From NCBI RefSeq assembly GCF_029223545.1, contig NZ_CP097870.1:3806386-3870385 (forward strand): a stretch of 64,000 nt of DNA, read 5' to 3'. This DNA is from Thauera sp. GDN1. Lineage in GTDB: Bacteria > Pseudomonadota > Gammaproteobacteria > Burkholderiales > Rhodocyclaceae. A program made the position numbers and the translations under genes. How positions within the stretch are numbered: position 1 is the stretch's first letter; each line of letters opens with the position of its first letter. The notes under the pieces are model-generated. The model saw nothing but the letters and a program-made list of their open reading frames with translations, did not search any database and was not told the DNA's origin. Positions 15,626 to 23,295 of the stretch are shown here, one piece after another.

Positions 15626-16958
15626 CCTCGCCCTGCCCTGGCTGCTGCTGGCGCTGCACGCGGCCGGCACCAGCGCGGCCACCCTGGCCGGCGGCCCGAT
15701 GGCCGGTCCGGCGACGGCCGAACGCGTCGGCGTATGGCTGATGACCGACGCCCCCGCTCAGGTGCGGCTGGAGTACTGGCCGCACGGGCAGCCCGACGCG
15801 GTACAGCGCAGCACGCCGGTCGCCGCCAGCCCCGAGCGCGGCCTCACCGCGCGCGTCGAGCTCGACGGCCTGCAGGCCGCCACCCGCTACGCCTACCGCG
15901 TGCTGCTCGACGGCACCCCGGTCGAACTCGGCGAGGCGCCCGCGTTCACCACCGCCCCCGCGGATCCGGCCGCGCCGCGCGAGCTGCTCATCGCCACCGC
16001 CTCGTGCACCTACGTCCCCGACCCGCCTTACGAGGTCACGAAGGACTCTTTCGGCGCCGGCTTCGAGATCTTCGACACCGTCGCCGCACGGCGACCCGAC
16101 GTGATGCTGTGGCTCGGCGACAACATCTACTACCGCGACAGCGACTTCGAGCGCGCGGACGAGGCCGCCGCGCGCATGCACCGGCGCTGGGCGGCCACGC
16201 GCAGCTTCGCGCCGCTGCAGCGGCTGCTGCGCACCGGCCAGCACGTCGCCATCTGGGACGACCACGACTACGGCCCGAACAACGCCAACCGCGACTTCGC
16301 GCTCAAGGCGACGGCGCTGGCGCATTTCAAGGACTACTGGGCGAATCCCGGCTACGGCCTGCCCGACGTGGCCGGCACCTTTACCCGCGTGCCGCTCGGC
16401 GACGTCGAGCTCTTCCTGCTCGACGACCGCTACCACCGCGACGACGACGCCAGCGAAGACCCGGCGCGGACCATGCTCGGCACGGCCCAGCTCGAGTGGC
16501 TCAAGGGCGCGCTGCGCGACTCGCGCGCCACCTTCAAGCTGGTCGCCAACGGCAGCCGCATGCTCAGCGACCGCCCCTCGCCCGAGCAGCGCGGCGGCGA
16601 GGGCTGGCACAACTTCCCGGCCGAGCGCCAGGCCTTCATCGACTGGCTCACGGCGCAGCGCATCGACGGCGTGTTCTTCGTCTCCGGCGACATCCACTAC
16701 ACCCACCTGACCGAGCGCGAGCGACCCGGCACCTACCCGCTGACCGAGCTGACCTGCTCGCCGCTGACCGCGCGCGTGCATCCCCGGCCCTTCCCGGTGC
16801 GCGAGGTGCCCGGGACGCTGGTCACGCAGCGCAACTTCTGCACGCTGGCGTTCTCCGGGCCGGCCGGCGCGCGCCTGCTGCGCGTCTCCGCGTGGGACGC
16901 CGCTGGCACGCGCCTGTGGCAGGCGGAATTTCCGGCCGCGCGGCTGCGCACGCCGTGA
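15498..16958 (+). CDS. PhoD-like metallophosphatase (alkaline phosphatase D family), exported
   Basis: Predicted phosphoesterase of 486 residues. A hydrophobic stretch LALPWLLLALHAAGTSAAT near residues 45-63 looks like a signal peptide, but about 40 residues precede it. Catalytic-domain motifs: VMLWLGDNIYYRD, WDDHDYGPNNAN, and SGDIHYTHL, the metal ligands of the PhoD metallophosphatase fold. A fibronectin-like N-terminal region (RLEYWPHGQPDA, YRVLLDGTPVEL) precedes it, as in PhoD. The first ~40 codons coincide with a RAYT remnant read in another frame, so the leader may be a recent addition or the true start may be a non-ATG codon further in. Substrate unknown. Confidence 0.85.
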   Translation: MTNRTIVRTSTTCISIRPSAGPSGEPQTGLVRRSPPAWRALRRLALPWLLLALHAAGTSAATLAGGPMAGPATAERVGVWLMTDAPAQVRLEYWPHGQPDAVQRSTPVAASPERGLTARVELDGLQAATRYAYRVLLDGTPVELGEAPAFTTAPADPAAPRELLIATASCTYVPDPPYEVTKDSFGAGFEIFDTVAARRPDVMLWLGDNIYYRDSDFERADEAAARMHRRWAATRSFAPLQRLLRTGQHVAIWDDHDYGPNNANRDFALKATALAHFKDYWANPGYGLPDVAGTFTRVPLGDVELFLLDDRYHRDDDASEDPARTMLGTAQLEWLKGALRDSRATFKLVANGSRMLSDRPSPEQRGGEGWHNFPAERQAFIDWLTAQRIDGVFFVSGDIHYTHLTERERPGTYPLTELTCSPLTARVHPRPFPVREVPGTLVTQRNFCTLAFSGPAGARLLRVSAWDAAGTRLWQAEFPAARLRTP

Positions 16959-17062
16959 GCGCGCCGGTCCGGCACGGGCCATGTCAAAAACCCGGGGGCA
17001 ATCAAATGCAGCACCCGACCCCACTCACCCTTTCATTACATGTAAAAGCACGAGATCGACGC

Positions 17063-17410
17063 ATGAGACTCCACATGAAGCACATGGCGGCCGCATTGAT
17101 CGGTCTTTGTGTCCTCCTTTCGAGCGGCGCGGCCGTGGCCGCAACACCTCAAGAGGGAAAGGCAAGGGCTGAGGTGCAAACGCACGACAGGCAAGACAAG
17201 CAAAGCCCGGGGGCGGAGTCGCTAGAACAAGATCCCGGCAATCGCGCTTCACTGCTTTCGCTGATTCTGGTTGGCGGCGTGATGGTCGTGGCTGTAAAGC
17301 TCGCCGTTGCTTTCGCGAAAAAGAAGATGGAAGAAGACATCAGGATCGCGCAAGCGAAAGCCGATTCCGAGAAGCAGCAAAACGGATCGCGAACGAACCT
17401 GCTTCGCTGA
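17063..17410 (+). CDS. Small exported or membrane-anchored protein, unknown function
   Basis: A 115-residue protein with a signal-like N-terminus (MRLHMKHMAAALIGLCVLLS then SGAAVAA, probable cleavage), a polar middle (EVQTHDRQDKQSPGAESLEQ) and a membrane segment LLSLILVGGVMVVAVKLAVA followed by a charged tail FAKKKMEEDIRIAQAKADSE. I do not recognise a family. The start is uncertain: ATG 17006 has GGGGG six bases upstream and would add 19 residues, and ATGs at 17075 and 17084 are also possible. Base composition falls here relative to the core genes on the left, in line with an accessory stretch. Confidence 0.5.
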   Translation: MRLHMKHMAAALIGLCVLLSSGAAVAATPQEGKARAEVQTHDRQDKQSPGAESLEQDPGNRASLLSLILVGGVMVVAVKLAVAFAKKKMEEDIRIAQAKADSEKQQNGSRTNLLR

Positions 17411-17451
17411 TCACCTCATGCTCGAGCTTCGCGCCCCAGCGCGTCAGGACT

Positions 17452-17895
17452 TCACGATCCGGTCGTATCGCTCGCACTTCCTGCATCTCCACCTCCTCCT
17501 TTGTCAGCACTCGGGGATGCGGACGCGGCAAGCAGCGCGGCCTCGAGGATCAGCTGCTCCGGAATCGCCTCGAAGCTCACCCTTCCGACCTCCAGTGTCC
17601 GGCACTCCGCGCCGCCGCAGGCCGAGCAGCAGGTGCTTTTGCCGACGCCCGCGCCCAGCCAATCCTCGATCGAACGCCCGGCGATCCAGATCCGGTTCGA
17701 TTCCGAGGGCATGCCCTTGAACGCGTCGAGCGCGATCTCCCGCGTTTCCAGAACGGGCTCGATGCCAAGCGGCCGCAACGCCTCCCGAAGCTTGGGGATG
17801 GCCTGGACGATGGCGTCGTACGTGCCGCCGCAGCGCTCGCAGGTCTCCCCTTCAGGCGTGACGAGTCGCTGCCACAGGATGTTCAGGGTCTTCAT
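17452..17895 (-). CDS. DUF2703 domain protein
   Basis: A 147-residue cytoplasmic protein matching the DUF2703 pattern: MKTLNILWQRLV at the start, GETCERCGGT, SESNRIWIAGRSIEDWLGA, and KSTCCSACGGAECRTLEV with clustered cysteines, then EAIPEQLILEAALLA. Family members look thioredoxin-like and often sit with metal or redox functions, but no activity is established. Cys pairs (CERC, CCSAC) could bind metal. The C-terminus is a low-complexity tail (SPSADKGGGGDAGSA). It is convergent with the small exported protein and has its own promoter about 100 bases upstream. Confidence 0.75.
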   Translation of the reverse strand: MKTLNILWQRLVTPEGETCERCGGTYDAIVQAIPKLREALRPLGIEPVLETREIALDAFKGMPSESNRIWIAGRSIEDWLGAGVGKSTCCSACGGAECRTLEVGRVSFEAIPEQLILEAALLAASASPSADKGGGGDAGSASDTTGS

Positions 17896-18004
17896 CTTGA
17901 TCGAAGTCCTCGTGAGCCAGACGCCAAGCTGAAACGATCTGGCGGCCTGGGATCCGTTCACTGGGGAACGCTGGCGGCCGATGCTGTCAGCCTCGCACGA
18001 CCTC

Positions 18005-18034
18005 ACTATCGTAAAGCTTTGACCCGCCGTCAAA
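18005..18034 (-). promoter_or_regulatory. Promoter and inverted-repeat operator upstream of the DUF2703 gene
   Basis: On the minus strand, TTGACG (18028-18033) and GATAGT (18005-18010) are 17 bases apart, a fair sigma-70 promoter. The -35 lies inside the perfect inverted repeat TTTGACCCGCCGTCAAA (18018-18034; arms of 6, centre 5), which could bind a repressor. No regulator gene is adjacent. The 450-base gap 17896-18346 otherwise holds the attC-like site described next, and I see no gene in it. Confidence 0.45.
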
Positions 18035-18201
18035 AGGCTTGTTGCTCGTCGGGCAGGCGACAGGAGACGGGTCCGGCATCGAATCCCTCAACCCGCTTCG
18101 CACCTCATGTCTCGGACACGATTGCTGGAGCTGAAGGCCTACGTGATCGGGGCAGGCGGTTTTCGACCCAGAGCAGCCGTAGAGCCTTTGGGAAAGCTGT
18201 C

Positions 18202-18270
18202 GTTCAACGTTGGAGCTAAGCGGCGGATTTGGCGAAGCCAAAGACGTCCGACTTGAGCGAATTGTTAGCG
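18202..18270 (-). mobile_element. attC-like integron recombination site
   Basis: Read on the minus strand the 69 bases run CGCTAAC (18264-18270) AATTCGCTCAAGTCGG ... CGCCGCTTAGCTCCAAC, ending GTTGAAC (18202-18208). The end fits the core GTTRRRY and the layout copies known attC sites such as that of aadA (CTAACAATTCGTTCAAGC ... GGCTTAACTCAAGC-GTTRRRY). The two halves pair imperfectly: GAGCTAAG against GCTCAAG with one extra base, as in the unpaired bases of attC, and a TTTGGC-GAA-GCCAAA tip. Orientation fits a cassette carrying the minus-strand gene at 18347-18583. No integrase gene is in the window. Confidence 0.62.
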
Positions 18271-18346
18271 GGTGAACCCGCCAACGGGAATTGGTGCGGA
18301 GGGGAGGAATTTAACCTCCCGCGTTCTCTCCTGGAAGGCAGCATAT

Positions 18347-18583
18347 TTAGGCGCATATGTATCCCTCGTCTGGGTTGGAGCTTTTACCGACAGGCCTCCG
18401 CAGGAACGCTGCTCCGCACCAAACACTAACCACGCAACTAATAACAAGGGTGATTGAGTCAAACATCTTTACCTCCATCGCGCTGAAATAGACCGCGGAT
18501 ATCGACAGCAAAAACACCAACCCAAACGAGATATCAATACTTGCTTCTATATGAGCCTTGAACTCCAAGACTTTTAGGGCCAA
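18347..18583 (-). CDS. Small putative membrane protein in a cassette-like segment
   Basis: A 78-residue reading frame with two likely membrane segments, SFGLVFLLSISAVYF and DSITLVISCVVSVWCGAAFL, and a short polar C-terminus. Its composition is AT-richer than the surrounding genome. The only start giving the full length is TTG (18583) without an obvious ribosome-binding site, so expression is unsure. It lies directly upstream (minus strand) of the attC-like site, the place a cassette gene would occupy. No family recognised. Confidence 0.35.
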   Translation of the reverse strand: MALKVLEFKAHIEASIDISFGLVFLLSISAVYFSAMEVKMFDSITLVISCVVSVWCGAAFLRRPVGKSSNPDEGYICA

Positions 18584-18587
18584 AGCC

Positions 18588-18646
18588 CGCTAATGTCAAA
18601 TTTGAACGGCGCCGGAGGCGCCCATGTCGAACGAAATATTAGCCAT
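18588..18646 (-). repeat. Imperfect hairpin, possible degenerate attC, after the HEPN-like gene
   Basis: Starting at the stop of the HEPN-like gene, the minus strand reads GGCTAATATTTCGTTCGA, a tight hairpin GGCGCC-TCC-GGCGCC, then GTTCAAATTTGACATTAGCG. The ends GGCTAAT and ATTAGCG are near-complementary and resemble attC R boxes, but the core GTTRRRY is not intact. There is no T-run, so it is a poor terminator. It could be a decayed attC separating two cassettes. Confidence 0.3.
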
Positions 18647-19241
18647 GTTTTATTTCAGGGTGGCGCTCTTCTAAGTACAGCTTTAAGCGTCTCTCAAAGC
18701 GCTCCTGAGTGGAAAGTTCCCTACGCTCCGAGGCTCGCGCTCCGGACAAAGTTTCGACAGCCATTTGGTTTGCAACGTGTGATTCCGCTTTACGGATACA
18801 CAGTCGTTCGTGAGCCACCACGATATTGACGAATCCAACTGCAAAGAGAGTCTCTAGCACTTCACGTGGCTCTTGTTCATCTTTAAATTCGTCAGGAACA
18901 ACAGGAGCTGACCTTGAAAGGAGGACGTTCTTTGCATCGAGGCCGTCCTTAACTGAGAATTCGGTATAGGGATTGTGAGCAAATCGATTTCGAATCGTGT
19001 TAATCAAATTGAATACAGGGCGCAGATCTCTCCTTAAGATGCCTAGTCCTGTTGCGAAATCAACTTTCAGCAAGAAAGCAACGCGTTCAATTTCAATTGC
19101 ATCCGCCTTCGGCAACGCCTCCAGCAGTGCTATGTTCAATAGCTGATCTATAGAATAGTGCGCCTTAACAACCAATGACAAAAGATCCGGCGCGTCTTTC
19201 AATAGCCCTTCGAATTGTGATTCTCTACTGACAGCGACCAT
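18639..19241 (-). CDS. HEPN-like protein with an R-x4-H motif, unknown function
   Basis: A 200-residue, mostly helical soluble protein. The central segment VFNLINTIRNRFAHNPYTEF carries RNRFAH, matching the R-x4-6-H signature of HEPN-type RNases and the DUF4145/MltR-like helical families. The C-terminus is basic (RASERRELSTQERFERRLKL). Codon usage and AT content differ clearly from the core genes. The start is ATG 19241. No MNT-type nucleotidyltransferase or other antitoxin gene is adjacent, so a toxin-antitoxin role is unsupported; phage defence or a passive cassette gene are alternatives. It sits among attC-like features. Confidence 0.6.
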   Translation of the reverse strand: MVAVSRESQFEGLLKDAPDLLSLVVKAHYSIDQLLNIALLEALPKADAIEIERVAFLLKVDFATGLGILRRDLRPVFNLINTIRNRFAHNPYTEFSVKDGLDAKNVLLSRSAPVVPDEFKDEQEPREVLETLFAVGFVNIVVAHERLCIRKAESHVANQMAVETLSGARASERRELSTQERFERRLKLYLEERHPEIKHG

Positions 19242-19538
19242 CAAAGTCTATTCCTTACGCTTTCGTCAACCTTTTTCTGGCGACAGTTTTTCCGCATAAC
19301 ATCTGAACGCCGAATAAAATGTCCTGCGAGTTACTATTTAAATGTAGGAACCACGCTCAAGGCAAGACAACAAGACAGGAATCGCAGCAGCCTACAGCTT
19401 AGTGGGCTGATGCCCCATCTGGCGCATAGGCAGAGAGCATACCGCCTCGTCCAGATGGCCGCTATCCGGATCGGGTGGCGACTGGCTGTTTGTGGCCGCA
19501 TCCAGCCAAACGTCCAGTAATTCTCCCGGCCCCAACCC
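19242..19538. other. Intergenic region between the HEPN-like gene and the NYN gene
   Basis: No convincing gene in these 297 bases. On the minus strand TTCAGATGTTATGC at 19292-19305 ends in a GTTRRRY-like heptamer with one mismatch and could be a cassette boundary. Next to the NYN stop, an in-frame stretch (19400-19538, minus) would encode about 46 residues (GELLDVWLDAATNSQ..., ..DEAVCSLPMRQMGHQP) from a TTG. It might be a decayed gene end, but I cannot place it. Confidence 0.3.
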
Positions 19539-20354
19539 TTAACGTTTCTTCTTCGCCCGAATATAGAGCACCTTGCTGGTTCCACCCGGCGCAACCCGCT
19601 CCTCGGTGAGGAACAGATCATCCCGACCCCGCACCAGATCAGAAAGCTTCTTGAAACCATGAAGCCGTGAATCGAAATCGGGCTGGATCTTCTGCAGATA
19701 ACTGCCGAAGGTGCCGAGATGAGCCCAACCGGAATCATCAGCGGATTTTTCCAGGGCCTCCATCAGGAAGTCGGTGGGAAAGGCCGGGCGCGCCAGCGTG
19801 GGTGCGGACGCGGGCGTCGCCTCGGGCGCCTCGATGGCAGGCGATGATCCGTTCGCCGACGCGGTCGGTTCAACCGCGGCAGCCGGCTTGCGCAGCACTT
19901 CCGTGAAGATGAACTTGTGGCAGGCGTTGCGGAATGCCTCGGGAGTCTTCTGCTCACCGAATCCATACACCAGCAGCCCTTCTTCCCGCAGTCGCACGGC
20001 CAGGCCGGTGAAGTCGCTGTCGCTGGTGACCAGGCAGTAGCCATCGAAGCGGCGGGTGTAGAGCAGATCCATCGCGTCGATGATCATGGTGCTGTCGGTC
20101 GCATTCTTGCCGCTGGTGTAGGCGAACTGCTGGACAGGCTTGATCGAGTAGCGGTTGAGGACCTTCTTCCAGGATGCGCTGTTGGGCGAGGTGAAGTCGC
20201 CGTAGATCCGCCGCACCGTGGCTTCGCCGAAGCGGGCGACCTCCTCGAGCAGGCCCTCGATGACGCCGGCCTGGGCATTGTCCGCGTCGATGAGGACGGC
20301 GAGACGCTTGGCGGGTTCTTCCGCTTCGACACGGACCACAGTCTTCGGCTGCAT
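19539..20354 (-). CDS. NYN-domain putative ribonuclease with C-terminal OST-HTH/LOTUS-like domain
   Basis: A 271-residue protein. The N-terminal ~150 residues are a NYN (PIN-like) domain: LAVLIDADNAQ, GKNATDSTMIIDAMDLLYT and GYCLVTSDSDFTGLA give the acidic residues of a metal-dependent nuclease. A Pro/Ala linker follows, then a C-terminal winged-helix-like part (FGSYLQKIQPDFDSRLHGFK, LSDLV) of the OST-HTH/LOTUS type, which binds RNA in other proteins. It ends in a basic tail RAKKKR. It lies 117 bases downstream of telA. A role in RNA processing is likely but targets are unknown. Confidence 0.87.
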   Translation of the reverse strand: MQPKTVVRVEAEEPAKRLAVLIDADNAQAGVIEGLLEEVARFGEATVRRIYGDFTSPNSASWKKVLNRYSIKPVQQFAYTSGKNATDSTMIIDAMDLLYTRRFDGYCLVTSDSDFTGLAVRLREEGLLVYGFGEQKTPEAFRNACHKFIFTEVLRKPAAAVEPTASANGSSPAIEAPEATPASAPTLARPAFPTDFLMEALEKSADDSGWAHLGTFGSYLQKIQPDFDSRLHGFKKLSDLVRGRDDLFLTEERVAPGGTSKVLYIRAKKKR

Positions 20355-20471
20355 GTAGCACCTATGGAATTCGACTATGCACCGAGTATAGCCGCTAGGC
20401 TCCCAAAGGTATCGAGGCTTGGCGCACGGTCAGGTACGCCCTGCCGCGACGCGCCATGCTTGGGGGCGAGG

Positions 20472-21656
20472 TCATGCCCCCGGGCCGTGGCGCCCCGCAC
20501 CAGCCGCGCCGGACGGCGGCGCTTCCTCATTCGCGCGGCTCCCCTCGTCCATCCGCCGGATCGCCTCCTGGCCCTGGCGGGCGAGACCGGCGAGGCGGTC
20601 GATCTGGGCGTCGAGCCTGGGCAGCGCATCGCGGCGGTAGCGCGCCAGGTCGTCGATGGCGCCGAGCACGTCGGCGAAGGCCTGTTCGAGCTGGCCCATG
20701 TCGAGCATGGCGGACGAGGCGCGCGTCTGGATGTCCACGCCCTGGGTGCGCAGCGCCTGCGCGGTGCCGGCGATGAGCGCGGAGGTGGTCTGGTTGAGCG
20801 CGGCGACGCGGTCGAGCACCAGACGCTGGTTGGCCAGGCCGAGGGCGACGGTGACGGCGACGTTGAGCGCCGACACGGTGACGTTGATGGCGCGATCGAC
20901 GCCGCGGATCAGCTCGCGGTTGTTGCGGATCACGACCTCGAGCGCGAGCACGCCCTGCTGGCTCACCGCGACCTGCTGCTGCAGGTCGATGATGCGCTGG
21001 CGCAGCGGGAACAGGAGCTCTTCCTCGACGAAGGCGCGCCGCGGCGCGGGCAGCGTGGCGGAGGCGGCCTCGCGGGCGAGGCGGCGGTCGATCATGCGGC
21101 CGAGTTCGACCTGGCGTTCGAGCTGGGCGAGGATGGCGCGCAGGGATTGCTGGTCGTCGGCCAGGGTCAGGTTGTCGCGGCGCAGCATGTCGGCGCCGGA
21201 CTGCAGGTCGCGGATGATGGCGTCGAGCGCGTCCTGCGCCTTCTCGTACTTCTGGAAGTAGCGCTGCATCGGCTTGCCGACGCCGGGGATGAAGGACAGC
21301 GCGCGCGACAGGCCCTCGCCGCTCAGCTTCTGGCGCGCGGGGTCGAGGTCCTGCATCTTGTCGCGCAACGCGAGCAGGGCCTGCGCCACCGGACCGCCCT
21401 CGTCGCCCTGGTGGGCGAGCTTGCGAATCGGCGCCTGCAGCATCTCGCTGCGCCACGCCGCCTGGCGCTGCAGCTCGATGCCCATGGTGTCGACGGCCTC
21501 GCGCTGACGGTGGAGCTCGGCCTCGGCGGTGGCGAGCGCGTCGCGCACGAAGGCGTCGGCGGTGGCGGCGAGTTCGGGGTCTTCGGGCGCGTCCGCGGGC
21601 TGCGGCGGAACCGCCTGGCGCGCGATGTCCTCGATCGGGGGCAGTGACAAGCTCAT
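20472..21656 (-). CDS. telA: TelA/KlaA family toxic-anion-resistance protein
   Basis: A 394-residue, largely helical cytoplasmic protein of the TelA family, linked in some species to tellurite and cell-envelope-stress tolerance; its biochemistry is unresolved. Diagnostic parts: FIPGVGKPMQRYFQKYEKAQ, LRRDNLTLADDQQSL, and QQGVLALEVVIRNNRELIRG. The C-terminal ~50 residues are variable and Gly/Ala-rich. The start is ATG 21656, 16 bases after the membrane partner gene. Forms an apparent operon with it and the PEBP gene upstream. Confidence 0.88.
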   Translation of the reverse strand: MSLSLPPIEDIARQAVPPQPADAPEDPELAATADAFVRDALATAEAELHRQREAVDTMGIELQRQAAWRSEMLQAPIRKLAHQGDEGGPVAQALLALRDKMQDLDPARQKLSGEGLSRALSFIPGVGKPMQRYFQKYEKAQDALDAIIRDLQSGADMLRRDNLTLADDQQSLRAILAQLERQVELGRMIDRRLAREAASATLPAPRRAFVEEELLFPLRQRIIDLQQQVAVSQQGVLALEVVIRNNRELIRGVDRAINVTVSALNVAVTVALGLANQRLVLDRVAALNQTTSALIAGTAQALRTQGVDIQTRASSAMLDMGQLEQAFADVLGAIDDLARYRRDALPRLDAQIDRLAGLARQGQEAIRRMDEGSRANEEAPPSGAAGAGRHGPGA

Positions 21657-21672
21657 TGCAGCACTCCTCGGT

Positions 21673-22608
21673 TCAGGGCTTGCGGCCGTACAGGCCGGCG
21701 CGCTCGGCGAAGCGGCGCAGTTCCTGCAGCGCCTGCTCCATGTTGCCCGCCGCGGCGCCCTGGCTGCGGCCGGTGTCGATGCGCGCCACGGCAACCGCGA
21801 CGTCGTCGAGCGCGGTCAGCGCGGCCTCGTTGCCGGCGGCGATCTCGGCCAGCCGGCGCTCGGTCTCGTCGGCGATCGCCAGCCGGCGGCGCAGGGCCTC
21901 GCGCTCGGTGGGGTTGAGGCGCGCGCCTTCGCGTTCCAGCCGTTCGCGCACGAAATCGGCATCCAGCCCGGCGCTGCCGTGCACCAGCTCGACCATCGCC
22001 CCCAGCCCGGCGGCGGCCTCACGGCCGACCTCGCCGACCAGGCCGCGGGCGCGCTCGTAGGTGACTTCGCGCGCGTCGAACTTGTCGTCGAGCACGTCGA
22101 GCGCACGGTGGTAGCGGGTGAACAGGCGGTCGGCCTGCACTGCGAGATCGGGCCGGCGCAGGTCGACGAGCTCGCGCTTGACCTCCCACAGCTGCAGCAC
22201 CACCGCGTCGGCATCGGTGGGGGCGAAGCCGGGATCGAGTGTGAGCAGGTCGCGCTCGCGGCGCGCATTCGCCTGTTCGCTGCGCTGGCGTTCGCGGGCC
22301 GCGGCGCGTTCGCGTCCGGCGCGTGACGCACGCCAGCGCCGCCAGCGTTTCTCGATGAAGAGCTCCACCGGCACCGCGGCCAGCCCGGCGAGCCAGCCGC
22401 CGAGGCTGGCGCCGAAGCCGCCCCACAGCGAGGTCAGCAGCAGCAGCATCGCCACCGAGGGCATCGCCACCGCGTAGCGCAGGATCACCTGCCAGCGCGA
22501 GGCCACCTCCTCCGGCACGACCAGGCGCGGCTCGTACAGCCCGGCCAGGAACCAGGGCATGAAGGTGGTCAGCAGGCCGAAGGCGAAGCCCTGCAGGAAA
22601 TCGAACAT
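21673..22608 (-). CDS. Membrane protein encoded with TelA, unknown function
   Basis: A 311-residue protein with an N-terminal hydrophobic region: FLQGFAFGLLTTFMPWFLAG, then two close segments around YAVAMPSVAMLLLLTSLWGG and GWLAGLAAVPVELF. A long charged, coiled-coil-prone cytoplasmic part follows (RAGRERAAARERQRSEQA and onward). The gene begins within the TAATG junction with the PEBP gene (1-base overlap) and precedes telA by 16 bases. By position it resembles the membrane partners (XpaC-like) found with TelA elsewhere, but I do not see a named domain. Confidence 0.65.
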   Translation of the reverse strand: MFDFLQGFAFGLLTTFMPWFLAGLYEPRLVVPEEVASRWQVILRYAVAMPSVAMLLLLTSLWGGFGASLGGWLAGLAAVPVELFIEKRWRRWRASRAGRERAAARERQRSEQANARRERDLLTLDPGFAPTDADAVVLQLWEVKRELVDLRRPDLAVQADRLFTRYHRALDVLDDKFDAREVTYERARGLVGEVGREAAAGLGAMVELVHGSAGLDADFVRERLEREGARLNPTEREALRRRLAIADETERRLAEIAAGNEAALTALDDVAVAVARIDTGRSQGAAAGNMEQALQELRRFAERAGLYGRKP

Positions 22609-23240
22609 TACGCGGCGCCGAGCGCCGGGTTGAGGGTGTAGGTTCCGGTGATCTTCGCTTCGGCGAGCACATGGCCGGCGATCGCGGCGCGCACGTCCTG
22701 GCCGCTGAAGCGGCCTTCCACCGCGCAGCGCGGCACGTCGAGCGCATACAGCGTGAACACGTAGCGATGCACGATCTCGTCGTTCCACGGCGGGCAGGGG
22801 CCGTCGTAGCCGTGGTAGTCGCCCTTCATCGACTCGTCGCCGGCAAACCAGGCGGTGTAGTCGTTGACGCCGTGGCGGGCGCCGAGCGCGGTCTCGGGGC
22901 CGGGCTTGCCGCCGGGGGTGACTTCGCCGGAGAAGTGGCCGGCGTCGATCGCGCGCAGCTCGGCGGGCAGGTCCACCACCACCCAGTGGAAGAAATCCAC
23001 CCGCGGCAGGCTGGCCGGCACCGTGCGGCCTTCCTTGTTCACGTCGTCGCCCCTGCTCGGCACGTCGGGGTCGTGGCAGATCAGCGCGAAGGATTTCGTG
23101 CCCGCGGGCACGTCGGACCACGCCAGCTGCGGATTGCGGTTGGCGCCGAGGCAGACGTGACCCTCGTCGGCCGGAATGCAGAAGGCGAATTCGCCCGGGA
23201 TGCGGGCGCCGTCGGTGAAGCTCTGGCTGGTGAGTTTCAA
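22608..23240 (-). CDS. YbhB/YbcL family Raf-kinase-inhibitor-like (PEBP) protein
   Basis: A 210-residue phosphatidylethanolamine-binding-protein fold member. Signature parts are LAWSDVPAGTKSFALICHDP DVP (ligand-pocket Asp and His), FFHWVVVDLP, and GPCPPWNDEIVHRYVFTLYA. No signal peptide, so cytoplasmic. Bacterial members have no settled function. It heads the PEBP-membrane protein-telA set on the minus strand, with the next stop and start sharing one base. Confidence 0.88.
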   Translation of the reverse strand: MKLTSQSFTDGARIPGEFAFCIPADEGHVCLGANRNPQLAWSDVPAGTKSFALICHDPDVPSRGDDVNKEGRTVPASLPRVDFFHWVVVDLPAELRAIDAGHFSGEVTPGGKPGPETALGARHGVNDYTAWFAGDESMKGDYHGYDGPCPPWNDEIVHRYVFTLYALDVPRCAVEGRFSGQDVRAAIAGHVLAEAKITGTYTLNPALGAA

Positions 23241-23295
23241 GGCATTCTCCTCGCGGGTTGAAGTGGTGGCTGCAGGCCGGCGCCAGGACGCCGGG

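Noticed and set aside
17149..17340. Short minus-strand frame inside the small exported protein gene.
   Set aside because: No start signal or protein-like features; the plus-strand frame has a signal peptide and membrane segment.
18229..18457. Two overlapping plus-strand frames crossing the attC-like site.
   Set aside because: They begin inside the recombination site, show no recognisable features, and are opposite to the cassette orientation.
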